A DNA stretch of 64,000 bases from assembly GCA_028282325.1 (NCBI GenBank), contig JANQID010000022.1, positions 30,554 to 94,553 on the forward strand, read 5' to 3'. Below, one piece after another: positions 18,100-26,912 of this stretch (position 1 is the stretch's first letter; every line of letters starts with the position of its first letter). Source of the DNA: Chloroflexaceae bacterium. Lineage in GTDB: Bacteria > Chloroflexota > Chloroflexia > Chloroflexales > Chloroflexaceae. The position numbers and the translations under genes were made by a program. The notes below the pieces were generated by a model. The model searched no databases. It had not been told where the DNA came from and saw only the letters and a program-made list of their open reading frames with translations.

Positions 18100-19224
18100 C
18101 TAATCTAACCGTTTGTGGAAGCGCTTGGCTGCAACGCCCATCACGATAAACGCGAAAACAGACAATGCAATAATCTCCGGCAACAACGCGCTCGCGCCCA
18201 CCCCTTTGAGTACGATCCCGCGCACGACAATCAGAAAATAGCGCAGCGGAATGGCATAGCTGATCCATTGCAAAAACTGCGGCATAGCGGCAAGCGGAAA
18301 GAAAAAGCCCGACAGAAAAATCGACGGCAGCATCGTGAAGATCGAGGTCAACATCGCCTCTTGCTGCGTGTTCGAAATGGTCGAAATGAGCAGTCCGATG
18401 CCCAGCGTTGACACCAAGAACAAGCCGCTGAGCAGCAACAACAGCGGCAGGCTGCCGTTAATCGGCACGCCAAAGATGAGTATGCCCGCAATCAAGATTT
18501 CGATTGTATCGATGAAGGCAACAATCACATAGGGCGCCAGCTTGCCGATCATCAACTCCCACGAACGGATCGGCGTGATGATCAACTGCTCAATCGTGCC
18601 ACGCTCGCGTTCGCGCACGATGGCGGTAGATGTCAAGATGGTGGTCAAAAACTGCAAAATCATGCCGATCAGCGCCGGGATCATATAATAGGCGCTGACA
18701 AGGTCGGGATTGTACCAGACCTGGGTGCGAACTTCGATTGCCGGGTCCATCGCCGCGAGCTGGCCCTGGCGGCTGAGGCGTTCAACCGCAATGTCGGTAG
18801 ATTGCGCCTGCCCGATCAACGTCGCCGCCGAAAGCGCAGTCCCGGCGAGCGTCGGGTCGGAACCGTCGATCACAAATGCAACCCGCGCAGTGTGCCCGGC
18901 GGCGATTTGCTCGCTATAGTCGGGCGGAATGACCATGCCGGCGCGGGCCGCGCCACTATCGATCAACTGACGGATTTCAATCTCCGAGTCGACATCAAAA
19001 TCAATCCGAAAATAGTCGGCGGCGCGATACGCATCTAGCAGTTCACGCGACGCTGGCGAACGATCTTGGTCGAAGACGGCCAGCGCGATGTTGCGTACGT
19101 CGTTGGTCGCGGCGTAGCCGAGCAGAAACAACTGAATAACCGGCATCGCGAAGGTGAGCGCAAGCGTGCGCGGGTCGCGAATGATCTGGATGAATTCTTT
19201 GCGGATAAGCGCAAGCAGTCGCAT
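18100..19224 (-). CDS. ABC-2 type efflux permease
   Basis: A 374-residue permease of the YbhR/YhhJ class. One membrane helix follows 'RKEFIQIIRDPRTLALTFAMPVIQLFLLGYA'. A large extracytoplasmic domain (about residues 45-170) precedes five C-terminal helices that include the 'RERERGTIEQLIITPI' coupling motif. It is first in the operon with a good ribosome site (AGGAGGCGG). The operon composition (permease, fusion protein, two ATPases) matches multidrug exporters such as E. coli YbhGFSR, but with one permease rather than two. Confidence 0.9.
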   Translation of the reverse strand: MRLLALIRKEFIQIIRDPRTLALTFAMPVIQLFLLGYAATNDVRNIALAVFDQDRSPASRELLDAYRAADYFRIDFDVDSEIEIRQLIDSGAARAGMVIPPDYSEQIAAGHTARVAFVIDGSDPTLAGTALSAATLIGQAQSTDIAVERLSRQGQLAAMDPAIEVRTQVWYNPDLVSAYYMIPALIGMILQFLTTILTSTAIVRERERGTIEQLIITPIRSWELMIGKLAPYVIVAFIDTIEILIAGILIFGVPINGSLPLLLLLSGLFLVSTLGIGLLISTISNTQQEAMLTSIFTMLPSIFLSGFFFPLAAMPQFLQWISYAIPLRYFLIVVRGIVLKGVGASALLPEIIALSVFAFIVMGVAAKRFHKRLD

Positions 19225-19250
19225 AAACCGCCTCCTGGAGGGCGCCTCGC

Positions 19251-19278
19251 ATTGTTGATTGATTAGTCAATCAACAAT
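19251..19278. promoter_or_regulatory. Perfect palindromic operator for the efflux operon, 12-bp arms
   Basis: ATTGTTGATTGA (19251-19262) and TCAATCAACAAT (19267-19278) are perfect inverted arms around TTAG. The palindrome lies immediately downstream of the predicted -10 and before the ribosome site. Size and position suit a TetR-family repressor, the usual regulator of such exporters, but no TetR gene is found in the window. Confidence 0.75.
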
Positions 19279-19306
19279 ACAATAACACGTTTTGCGCGAT
19301 TGTCAA
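19279..19306 (-). promoter_or_regulatory. Promoter of the efflux operon
   Basis: On the minus strand TTGACA (19306-19301) is followed after 16 bases by TATTGT (19284-19279). The start site would fall inside the palindrome, so repressor binding would block transcription. Confidence 0.55.
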
Positions 19307-19449
19307 TCTGGAGAATGGGGGCGAGTATCAGGAGAAATATCGCCGAAGGCGCGGGCCATAGCAGAATAAGCCAACGCCACAGGGAAAGCCCCTCACACGT
19401 TCCTTACGGAACCGGCCCTCCCTCATCGACGATATCAAACGATCAAAGT

Positions 19450-19560
19450 CATGCTGCATGTTACCCTGAACGGAGCCGCAGGCAGAGTGAAGGGTCTCGA
19501 TGGCCTGGGAATCCGAGATTCTTCGCTGCGCTCAGAATGACCGTATGCGGTACATCCAAC
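19450..19560. repeat. Single copy of the interspersed palindromic element
   Basis: The stretch 'TTACCCTGAACGGAGCC...GTGAAGGGTCTCG...GAATCCGAGATTCTTCG...CTCAGAATGACCG' matches, with about the same spacing, one unit of the tandem array at 63018-63993, including its last unit's end ('AATGACCGCTTGCGGTAGATCC'). This shows that the array unit also exists as a dispersed element. Confidence 0.75.
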
Positions 19561-19930
19561 CATTGTTTGGTAGCAGCGGCTCAAACGGTCCATCAGCTGC
19601 CCTCGTACACGCCTGACTGCAATCCGATTGAGCATCTCTGGCGCAACTTCAAGCGCGCCAAGACCCACAACCGCTACTTCCCTGGTTGAGGCGGTGAATA
19701 TCGCCCTGACCGCCTTTGGGGGTGAGGTACGCGAAGTCCACTGCAATACGTGTGAGGGCGCCCATACCGCCCTCTGCACCTTTCTCCGCTGCTTCCAGGG
19801 CGTGCATAAAGCCTACCTCGCCTGTTATCTTGCCGTCTATGAGGCCGTCCGCAACGCCAAGCGCATCACGCCCGAGGTGACCCGCAGGCTCTGCTTTGGA
19901 ACGCGGTTGCACACTAGCTGGGGAATGAGC
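19560..19930 (+). pseudogene. Transposase debris, IS630-type C-terminus and a second DDE-like fragment
   Basis: 'LPSYTPDCNPIEHLWRNFKR' (about 19590-19650) is the final DDE motif region of IS630-family transposases. A frameshift near 19685 moves the match to 'TSLVEAVNIALTAFGGEVREV'. The same frame continues into 'NTCEGAHTALCTFLRCFQGVHKAYLACYLAVYEAVRNAKRIT', which resembles the end of a different DDE transposase. There are no starts, no ends and no inverted repeats, so this is inactive. Confidence 0.65.
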
Positions 19931-20057
19931 GAACAATCTCGCACCTACAATCGCGAATCTAAATACAACTACTCCCGTCCGCACATCATCGGTCAGGCGG
20001 CAACGCAAGCGATGTGTGCTATTATATTCGTGTAGTAAAGCGAGAGGAATGCCGTCT

Positions 20058-20630
20058 ATGCCCCGTATGTTCTGGAATATCGCTATCATCGTCGTCTTGC
20101 TGCTTGGCGGTGTATTCATCGCCGGAACGCGCGTACAACCCGACGCCGGCGTGGTCGCCTCCGCGCCGACGGCGCCATCTCGCGTGGCCAGCGATCCCGC
20201 GCCGCTGCCCGATCACCCCGCGCCCAATTTCGCCCTCGCCGACCTTGATGGCCGGATCGTCGAGTTGAACGACCTGCGCGGCCAAGTGACGCTGATCAAT
20301 GTCTGGGCGACCTGGTGCCCGCCCTGCCGCGCCGAAATGCCCGCCATTCAGTCGGTCTACGAGCAATATCGCGATCAAGGCTTTACGGTGCTGGCGGTCA
20401 ATACGCACGAAGACCCGGACGTGGTGACCGCGTTTATGGATCAGCACGCCCTCACCTTTCCGGCCCTGCTCGATCAGGATGGCGCGGTAAGCCAGACCTA
20501 TCGCGCGAGCGTGATGCCGTCGAGCTTTTTCGTTGATCGTCAGGGCGTCATCCGCGCTGTCTATAAAGGCCCAATGTCGCGGGGTGTGATCGCCGGGACA
20601 GTTGAGCAGTTAGTGCAAGAAGGAGAGTAG
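20058..20630 (+). CDS. TlpA/ResA-like membrane-anchored thioredoxin
   Basis: A 190-residue protein with an N-terminal anchor (FWNIAIIVVLLLGGVFIAG), a proline-rich linker and a thioredoxin fold with active site WCPPC in 'VWATWCPPCRAEMPAIQ'. The cis-proline loop is 'VMPSSFFVDRQG'. It should reduce or exchange disulphides outside the membrane, for example in cytochrome c or other exported proteins. ATG 20058 has GAGAGGA 9 bases upstream and is preferred to the ATG at 20049. It is followed after 3 bases by an Lgt-like gene, so they are probably one operon. Confidence 0.88.
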   Translation: MPRMFWNIAIIVVLLLGGVFIAGTRVQPDAGVVASAPTAPSRVASDPAPLPDHPAPNFALADLDGRIVELNDLRGQVTLINVWATWCPPCRAEMPAIQSVYEQYRDQGFTVLAVNTHEDPDVVTAFMDQHALTFPALLDQDGAVSQTYRASVMPSSFFVDRQGVIRAVYKGPMSRGVIAGTVEQLVQEGE

Positions 20631-20633
20631 CCC

Positions 20634-21404
20634 GTGTACCCGCTAATCCAGCTTGGCCCGTTGAACCTGTCGAGCGGGGGAGTGTTTATCCTGCTGGCAT
20701 TGCTGCTTTGGAACTGGCTGCTGAGCCGCCTCGCCACACGTAACGCGACCGATCTATCCGACCAGGTCGATCGGCTGTTCCTGGCGATGCTGGCGGGCGC
20801 AATCGTCGGCGGGCGGCTCTGGTACGGCATCTTCAACTGGGATCTCTACGGCGCAAATCTGGTGCTGTTTCTGGCGCTGCGCATCGGCGACCTGGCCTGG
20901 CCCGGTGCACTGCTCGGCGGATTGCTGGCCGGATACCTCTGGAGCCTCCGACGCGGCGTCGATTTCGCTCCGCTGGCCGACATCGTCGCCCTGACATTGC
21001 CGCTGCCTCAGGCGTTGGCAAGCATCGGTATGCTGTTGAGCGGTGAGGCGTTCGGCGCGCCAACCAACTTGCCCTGGGGCGTGCCGCTGTTCGGCGCGTT
21101 GCGCCACCCAACGCAGATCTACGTGGCGTTGGCGGCGCTGCTCACGTTGGTTGTGTTGACGCTGCTCCAACATCGGGCAACGACGACGGGGCGCTCATTG
21201 CCGCCGGGCACGCTGCTAGCAACCTACCTCGGACTGAACGGCCTGGCCATGCTGTTGATCGAAGCCTTACGCGCCGATTCGCTGCTGACAGTCGGCGGCG
21301 TGCGCGTGGCCCAGGCGACCGGTCTGGCGATGATGATCGGCACGCTACTGTGGGCGCGCCAGAACACCAGTCCCGCCGCGACGCCCGAACACAGTTCGGC
21401 CTGA
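20634..21404 (+). CDS. Lgt-family membrane protein lacking canonical catalytic residues
   Basis: A 256-residue protein with about seven hydrophobic segments and recognisable Lgt features: 'GGRLWYGIFNW', the signature-like 'SIGMLLSGEAFGAPTNLPWGVP' and 'LRHPTQIYVAL'. In Lgt the signature is normally GRxxNFxNGExxG, with Arg and Asn needed for transfer of diacylglycerol to lipoprotein cysteines; here both are lost and only the glutamate stays. The loop histidine of 'HGG' is also missing ('PGALLGGLLAG'). It contains no cysteine. It starts with GTG 3 bases after the TlpA-like gene. It may be a redox-linked Lgt paralogue rather than the lipoprotein enzyme. Confidence 0.72.
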   Translation: MYPLIQLGPLNLSSGGVFILLALLLWNWLLSRLATRNATDLSDQVDRLFLAMLAGAIVGGRLWYGIFNWDLYGANLVLFLALRIGDLAWPGALLGGLLAGYLWSLRRGVDFAPLADIVALTLPLPQALASIGMLLSGEAFGAPTNLPWGVPLFGALRHPTQIYVALAALLTLVVLTLLQHRATTTGRSLPPGTLLATYLGLNGLAMLLIEALRADSLLTVGGVRVAQATGLAMMIGTLLWARQNTSPAATPEHSSA

Positions 21405-21582
21405 ACTGCAAACATTACAGCCTGTTCATTCCCGCCCGGTCGCCGAACCAATGTGATACAATACCATTACATTGCGTAATTCCATCAAACATCTTCGTGA
21501 AACCTTGTCTCCAAGCACCCGTGCAATGCACGATGGTGTGTTTGATTGTCCGTAATGGGCATCACCATGCCCCAAAACGCTC

Positions 21583-23100
21583 GTGGAATATCAACCTGAC
21601 ACCAGACGAATCACCGGTGAAGGCGGTGTAATCAGCCAGATTGAGCCGGGCGGCATTGCCGAAGAGCTGGGATTGCAGCCCGGCGATGTTGTGCTGGCGA
21701 TCGATGGTTTCCCCCTACGCGATGTCATCGACTATCGTTTCGCCATCGCCGACGAACGCATCGAACTCCTCGCGCACGGCGCAGACGGCGAGACAATCTA
21801 TGAGATCGAGAAGGATCCCGACGACGACCTCGGCATCGAATTTGCCGAGCCACTGTTTGATCGACTGCGCACGTGCAACAACAAATGCCCCTTCTGCTTC
21901 CTCACCCAGATGCCGAAGGGCATGCGTAAAACGCTCTATCTCAAAGATGACGATTATCGCCTATCCTTCCTCTATGCCAACTTCGTCACGCTGACCAACC
22001 TCGATGAAGCAGATTGGCGGCGCATCGAAACCCAGCACCTTTCGCCGCTTCACATCAGCGTGCATGCGACCGACCAGGCATTGCGGGCGGTGTTGTTGGG
22101 AAAACGCGACGTGCCGGACGTGCTGGCGCAGATTCGACGATTAGGCGATGCGGGGGTCAGCGTTCATACGCAGGTGGTTGCATGTCCCGGCCTCAACGAT
22201 GGCGCCACGTTGCACCAGACGGTGCAAGGTCTGGCGGCGCTCTATCCAGTGGTGCAATCGATCGCCGTCGTGCCGGTGGGTCTCACCCGGTTTCGTTTTG
22301 CCGGCAAACGTCCGCAGAGCGTGCGAGCAGCCATCCAGGTACACGAATCGCCGGAGTGGATCGACACCAACTGGGAACCGCAGCCCCTGTGGGATGAGCG
22401 CGCGCCCCAGTCGCACAACGACCATCCATTGTACAATACGGCGCTTGGCTACTGCTCGCGGTTGGGCGCAGCGACCGACGTACCGCTGCGCTGTTACACC
22501 CCCGACGAGGCGGCGCAACTTATCGATCTGATCGAGCCATATGCCCGGCGCTGCCAGCACGAATTGGGGTTGCATCTGGTCTACCCAAGCGACGAATTTT
22601 ACCTGCTCTGCAATCGCCCACCGCCCCCCGCCGATTTCTACGACGGCATGCCGCAATACTCGAACGGCGTAGGCATGACCCGCGACTTTCTCGATAGCTG
22701 GGCCAAAGCACAACGTCGTCTCCCGACACGGCTACGTCAGCCATCTCAGATTGCACTGGTATGCGGTACACTCATTGCACCGCTTATGCAACACATCGTT
22801 GAACGACTGAATCAGATAAAAGATCTGCATATTCAACTCGTGCCGGTGATAAATCGTTTCTTTGGCGAGACAGTCACCGTAAGCGGATTGCTGACGGCTC
22901 AAGACGTCATCCCGGCATTGTCAGCAAGCGGATGCACGCGCGCTATCCTGCCGCGAGTGATGTTCGATTACCAAGGCGAGCACACACTCGACAACTACAG
23001 CTTGCGGCAAATCGGCGAAGCGGCGCGAATGCCCGTAACACTGGCGGGAGATCCCGAAGAATTGGTACGCCTGGTTCGCAGCCTGATCCATAGCGAATAA
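21583..23100 (+). CDS. DUF512 family PDZ and radical-SAM-like protein
   Basis: A 505-residue protein. A PDZ-like N-terminus (residues 15-60, 'GGVISQIEPGGIAEELGLQPGDVVLAIDG') is followed by a CX3CX2C cluster (C98, C102, C105) in 'RTCNNKCPFCFLTQMPKGMRKTLY', typical of radical SAM iron-sulphur sites. The DUF512 C-terminal region is 'YPSDEFYLLCNRPPPPADFYDGMPQYSNGVGMTRDF'. The family is widespread in Firmicutes and Chloroflexota and its reaction is unknown. GTG 21583 is the only usable in-frame start before the PDZ region. A possible extended -10 (TGATACAAT, 21454-21462) lies upstream. Confidence 0.85.
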   Translation: MEYQPDTRRITGEGGVISQIEPGGIAEELGLQPGDVVLAIDGFPLRDVIDYRFAIADERIELLAHGADGETIYEIEKDPDDDLGIEFAEPLFDRLRTCNNKCPFCFLTQMPKGMRKTLYLKDDDYRLSFLYANFVTLTNLDEADWRRIETQHLSPLHISVHATDQALRAVLLGKRDVPDVLAQIRRLGDAGVSVHTQVVACPGLNDGATLHQTVQGLAALYPVVQSIAVVPVGLTRFRFAGKRPQSVRAAIQVHESPEWIDTNWEPQPLWDERAPQSHNDHPLYNTALGYCSRLGAATDVPLRCYTPDEAAQLIDLIEPYARRCQHELGLHLVYPSDEFYLLCNRPPPPADFYDGMPQYSNGVGMTRDFLDSWAKAQRRLPTRLRQPSQIALVCGTLIAPLMQHIVERLNQIKDLHIQLVPVINRFFGETVTVSGLLTAQDVIPALSASGCTRAILPRVMFDYQGEHTLDNYSLRQIGEAARMPVTLAGDPEELVRLVRSLIHSE

Positions 23101-23203
23101 TGCATCCAACTCGTCGTGAAAGGGCAACGGGTTGCAGTTATCACAAACGAATGAAAGTCTGCGCCAGTGCACAACATCAACAGAGTTGCTGCGGAGGGCA
23201 TTG

Positions 23204-24898
23204 ATGGAAATGGCAAAACAAACGCGCTATCACTATCTGATCGACATCATTCAGCAGACAAATCGCATTGCGGACACTACGCAACTCGATGAACTGCTCG
23301 ATCAGATGCTCGATCTTATCATTATGGTCACCCAATCGCAGGCCGGATCGCTCTATCTCTACAATGCAAGCAACCACACATTGATATTCAAGGTAGTCAA
23401 AGGTGATGCGAAAAGCCAACAACTGGTCGGAACATCATTTGCAGCTGATCGCGGCATCGTCGGGCATGTGTTGAGCCAGGAAAAAGCGATGTTTATCGCC
23501 GATGTTCCCAATGATTCACGCTGGGATCGTTCAATCGGTTCGGTGTCAGGCATAGCATTAAAGACGATGTATTGTATGCCGCTGCTCTTGCATAACCAGC
23601 CAGTCGGCGTTGTACAATTGTTTAATCTTCCTGCGATGGCGGTCGAAGATATAGACAACCTCGTTCTTTTGCATATGCTTGCGGATCGCCTTGTGACAGA
23701 GGTCGAAAAGGCTCGTTTGCTTGAAGAGGCACGCCAACGCGAGCGTCGCCAGCAAGCGTTAATCGATATAATCGCACAGATTACCACCACCCTGGAACGC
23801 GATGAACTCCTTGACCGCATTATGAGTCATGCCCGCGATCTGTTGGACGTTGAAGCAACGTCGATCTGGTTGTGGGATGAACGCCGGGGCGATCTGTTGC
23901 TGCACCTGGCGACGGGAGAGCGCCGCGAACAGGTGCGCGAAATTCGAGTGCCGGCCGGAAAAGGCATAATCGGCCATGTCGTAGAGACCGGCGAGACTGT
24001 GCTGGTGAACGATGTGCACAACGATAGTCGCTTTTACAGCGAGGTTGATAAGCAAAGCGGCTTCCAAACGTATTCCATCTTGTGCGTCCCCCTGCGAGCT
24101 CCACGAATTTTGCTCGGCGGCGAGCGCGGCGAATTGCAGGAGATGATCATCGGCGGCGCACAGGCTTTGAACAAACGCAACGGTCAGCCGTTCGAAGCTG
24201 AAGAAGTCACGCTCTTTGAAACGCTGGCCAGTCAGGCAGCGACGGTGTTGCGGCTCTCACAACTCTACGAAGAAACGTCGGAACTCTACCTGGGCATCAT
24301 CGATGTAATATCTGGCGCAATCGACTTGCGCGACCCTGACACCGCCGGCCACAGCCAGCGTGTCTCAGACTTCGCCGTGGCCATCGCTCGCGAAATGGAA
24401 CTGCCATCAGATTTGATCTACCGCATCCGCATCGGCGGTATGCTCCACGATGTGGGAAAGATTGGCATTCCCGATTCAATATTGACGAAACCGGCGCGGC
24501 TGACCGACGAAGAGTGGGAGGTTATGCGATCACATCCTGAGCGCGGCGTGGAGATTGTCCGCCGGAACAACAATTTGCACTGGCGGATGCGAACCGAGTT
24601 GAAGGCGATCTCCGAGCATCACGAAAGACTGGATGGCCGTGGGTATCCTAAAGGGTTGCGCGATGAGGATATTTCGCAAGTCGGACGTATTATGGCCGTC
24701 GCCGATGTGTTTGACGCGCTGACCAGCGACCGCCGCTACCGACCTGGCATGCCGGCCGAACAAGTGCTGCAAATGCTGCGTGACGCATCGGGAACGGAAT
24801 TTGACGCGGATTGCGTTGCAGCGTTAATCCGGGCGCGCGCGAAAGGCGCTATCCAGATCCAGCAGGAGCGTTCAGCGGTTGCCGGCTCTATAGAGTGA
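23204..24898 (+). CDS. GAF-GAF-HD-GYP protein, predicted cyclic-di-GMP phosphodiesterase
   Basis: A 564-residue cytoplasmic protein with two GAF domains (about residues 20-165 and 190-355) linked by helices. The HD-GYP domain has 'AGHSQRVSDFAVAIAREM', the HD pair in 'MLHDVGKIGIPDSIL', and 'HHERLDGRGYPKGL' (the GYP loop). It is expected to hydrolyse cyclic di-GMP in response to a ligand bound by a GAF domain. ATG 23204 follows GGAGGG by 5 bases and is preferred to the upstream in-frame start. No GGDEF partner is present in the window. Confidence 0.9.
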   Translation: MEMAKQTRYHYLIDIIQQTNRIADTTQLDELLDQMLDLIIMVTQSQAGSLYLYNASNHTLIFKVVKGDAKSQQLVGTSFAADRGIVGHVLSQEKAMFIADVPNDSRWDRSIGSVSGIALKTMYCMPLLLHNQPVGVVQLFNLPAMAVEDIDNLVLLHMLADRLVTEVEKARLLEEARQRERRQQALIDIIAQITTTLERDELLDRIMSHARDLLDVEATSIWLWDERRGDLLLHLATGERREQVREIRVPAGKGIIGHVVETGETVLVNDVHNDSRFYSEVDKQSGFQTYSILCVPLRAPRILLGGERGELQEMIIGGAQALNKRNGQPFEAEEVTLFETLASQAATVLRLSQLYEETSELYLGIIDVISGAIDLRDPDTAGHSQRVSDFAVAIAREMELPSDLIYRIRIGGMLHDVGKIGIPDSILTKPARLTDEEWEVMRSHPERGVEIVRRNNNLHWRMRTELKAISEHHERLDGRGYPKGLRDEDISQVGRIMAVADVFDALTSDRRYRPGMPAEQVLQMLRDASGTEFDADCVAALIRARAKGAIQIQQERSAVAGSIE

Positions 24899-24932
24899 AG
24901 AATACAGCGATCGGCTACACCATTGTTGATGG

Positions 24933-25241
24933 CTATGCGCCGTCCCAGAGAAATCGCGTAAAATCGACGCGGTCGCGTTCGTCAAACATCACGCCTTCGG
25001 CTTCCAAAAGCGCTCGTTGCAGCTCAGGTTCGTAGGCGTTGCTGATACGCCCGCCAGCATTGATGACCCGCCACCAGGGAACATTGCCATCGGAGGCGCT
25101 GGTGCGCAAGGCATGCAATGCGTAGCCAACCAGCCGCGCCTGCCCGGCAAGACCGGCCAATGCGGCGACACGCCCGTAGCTTGTCGCCTTGCCGGGCGGT
25201 ATTTTGCGCACAACAGCGTAAATAGCATCGTATGTTCGCAT
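24933..25241 (-). CDS. Alkyltransferase-like (ATL) DNA-binding protein
   Basis: A 102-residue homologue of the C-terminal domain of O6-alkylguanine-DNA alkyltransferases. The helix-turn-helix reads 'IPPGKATSYGRVAALAGL'. The active-site PCHRV motif is replaced by PWWRV ('NVPWWRVINAGGRIS'), the mark of ATL proteins. These cannot transfer the alkyl group but bind O6-alkylguanine and hand the lesion to nucleotide excision repair. UvrC is encoded 34 kb away in this window. ATG 25241 gives the usual family N-terminus. Confidence 0.85.
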   Translation of the reverse strand: MRTYDAIYAVVRKIPPGKATSYGRVAALAGLAGQARLVGYALHALRTSASDGNVPWWRVINAGGRISNAYEPELQRALLEAEGVMFDERDRVDFTRFLWDGA

Positions 25242-25258
25242 AGAGAAGTGAAAACAAA

Positions 25259-25298
25259 ACTGGGGAGATGGAAACAACCCGCTTCCCGTCTCCCCAGT
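25259..25298 (-). terminator. Intrinsic terminator of the sigma-factor operon
   Basis: ACTGGGGAGA (25259-25268) and TCTCCCCAGT (25289-25298) form a perfect 10-bp stem. On the minus strand it is followed by TTTTGTTTTC, the expected T-rich tail. It is located just after the stop of the gene at 25318. Confidence 0.75.
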
Positions 25299-25317
25299 AT
25301 TTGATGCAGATATCAGG

Positions 25318-25803
25318 CTATGTTCGCCGCAGCGTAACGTTCGGCGACCAACCGTCGAGCGCCAGCCAGAGCACAGCAGTGACCAACAGCCAGTGGAGTT
25401 GATCGCGAACGGCGATCAGCAAGGCGATGAGATAGCGGCTCGCCGGGAGCATATCATAGAGCCGCTGCAACCCGATCGCTGGTGCAGCTTGTAACTGGCT
25501 CCACATTTCCCCCAGACCAAACTGAGCCCCAACCGCGCTATAAAACTGCCAGGCAACGGCCATCGACAACCCGATGGCGACAGCGGTAAGCACAAACACG
25601 ACCGTCGCATACCAACCCTGCGGACGCGGTGGGGCTGCCGGCTGCGCGGCGTGCTGGAGCGTTACCGATGCATCCGCGCCTGGAACCAATGCAAGGAGAC
25701 AACTGGTCAATTCAGGCGGCGCCTCCCAGCGAAGCTCAGACCGCAGAATGCGATCGAAACTGTCATCTGGCTCTCGTTGGATATGCACATGCTCGTCTTG
25801 CAT
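25318..25803 (-). CDS. Membrane protein downstream of an ECF sigma factor, possible anti-sigma factor
   Basis: A 161-residue protein. A cytoplasmic N-terminus of about 65 residues ('DDSFDRILRSELRWEAPPELTSCLLALVPG') is followed by a membrane helix (YATVVFVLTAVAIGLSMAVAW) and a second hydrophobic region near the end (LLVTAVLWLALDGW). No zinc-binding HxxxCxxC motif is seen, so it is not a classic ZAS anti-sigma. The assignment rests on its position 4 bases after the sigma gene and on its topology. Confidence 0.6.
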   Translation of the reverse strand: MQDEHVHIQREPDDSFDRILRSELRWEAPPELTSCLLALVPGADASVTLQHAAQPAAPPRPQGWYATVVFVLTAVAIGLSMAVAWQFYSAVGAQFGLGEMWSQLQAAPAIGLQRLYDMLPASRYLIALLIAVRDQLHWLLVTAVLWLALDGWSPNVTLRRT

Positions 25804-25807
25804 TGTC

Positions 25808-26482
25808 TCACCTCCCCGCCGAACTAAACATCAGCCGTAAGGGTGCGATGCCGCTGAACGGCCCCGGGGACTGTTGTTGCGGCGATGCGGCAACGCCTCG
25901 CGCTGCGGGCGGCTGCTCCTGGATCTCGATCAACGTGGCCAGACGTTCTTTGCCGCGGCGGATGTGGCTCTTCACAGTGTTGAGCGGGATTCCCAGAATC
26001 TCGGCAATATCGGAATACTTCATATCCTCAAAGTAGTACAGGGTCAACACCAGCCGATAGTGCTCTTCGAGTTGGCTGAGCGCCTGACGCACCTGATGGC
26101 GCACCTCCTGAGAGTCAAGCGACAACTCCGGGTCATTCCAACGATCATTGTCAGCAATAGCCGCTAACTGATCACGCTCCTCATCATCCGCGGGCGGTGC
26201 GATGGGCGCCTGACGTCCGCGTCGACGCAACTCATCCCGCCCCAGATTAACCACCAGCCGATAGAGCCAGGTTGTAAAGCGACTCTCGCCGTTATACTGC
26301 GGCAAGGCTCGGAAAAGCCGGATAAAGGCTTCCTGGGTCAAATCGGCGGCATCTTCAGGATTCTTCAGCACGCTCATAGCGATGCTGTACACATAATGCT
26401 GCTGACTGATGACAAGTTGAGTCAGAGCATGTTGATCGCCCTGCTGCGCCTGGCGAATAAGTTCACCGGATGGTTCTGCCAA
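25808..26482 (-). CDS. ECF sigma-70 factor
   Basis: A 224-residue protein. Region 2 is 'DLTQEAFIRLFRALPQYNGESRFTTWLYRLVVNLGRDELRRR'. Region 4 is 'QLEEHYRLVLTLYYFEDMKYSDIAEILGIPLNTVKSHIRRGKERL'. A variable acidic linker lies between them and a low-complexity tail of about 35 residues follows. It is first in a two-gene operon with the membrane protein at 25318-25803 and ended by the terminator at 25259-25298. The signal it answers to is unknown. Confidence 0.92.
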   Translation of the reverse strand: MAEPSGELIRQAQQGDQHALTQLVISQQHYVYSIAMSVLKNPEDAADLTQEAFIRLFRALPQYNGESRFTTWLYRLVVNLGRDELRRRGRQAPIAPPADDEERDQLAAIADNDRWNDPELSLDSQEVRHQVRQALSQLEEHYRLVLTLYYFEDMKYSDIAEILGIPLNTVKSHIRRGKERLATLIEIQEQPPAARGVAASPQQQSPGPFSGIAPLRLMFSSAGR

Positions 26483-26678
26483 CGTTTACTCTCCCAGCAA
26501 CTACATACTACAGGATCAATGTTGGCCCGTCCTCTTGCCAACCTGATCATCAGACCTGCATTTATGACGCACTCGGCAAAAGAAAGGTTGCAGTGCGAGC
26601 TTGCACAGAAAAAGGGCATGATATGCGTGTCGCATTCAGCCCTTGTCAACAGCAGAGTATAGTTGCTTTGTCTGACGG

Positions 26679-26888
26679 TCAGGGAACCGGATCGTGACCG
26701 CCTTTTGACCAGGGATTACAGCGCAGTATACGCCAGATTGCAAGCGAGCCGCCCTTGAAGATGCCGTACTTAGCGATAGCCTCGTAACCATATTGCGAGC
26801 AAGTTGGCGTATAGATGCAACTGGGCGGAATCCAGGGCGAAATCGCCGCCTGGTAGAAACGAATGAGTTTGAGTGCTATCCAGCGCAT
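26679..26888 (-). CDS. yidD: Membrane protein insertion efficiency factor YidD
   Basis: A 69-residue protein with the family core '[53 protein letters not shown]', including the three conserved cysteines and an N-terminal amphipathic helix. It assists YidC in inserting membrane proteins. It usually lies between rnpA and yidC; here it is separated from both, which is less common. Confidence 0.92.
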   Translation of the reverse strand: MRWIALKLIRFYQAAISPWIPPSCIYTPTCSQYGYEAIAKYGIFKGGSLAIWRILRCNPWSKGGHDPVP

Positions 26889-26912
26889 AAACGCTACTGA
26901 ATGATGATTGAA

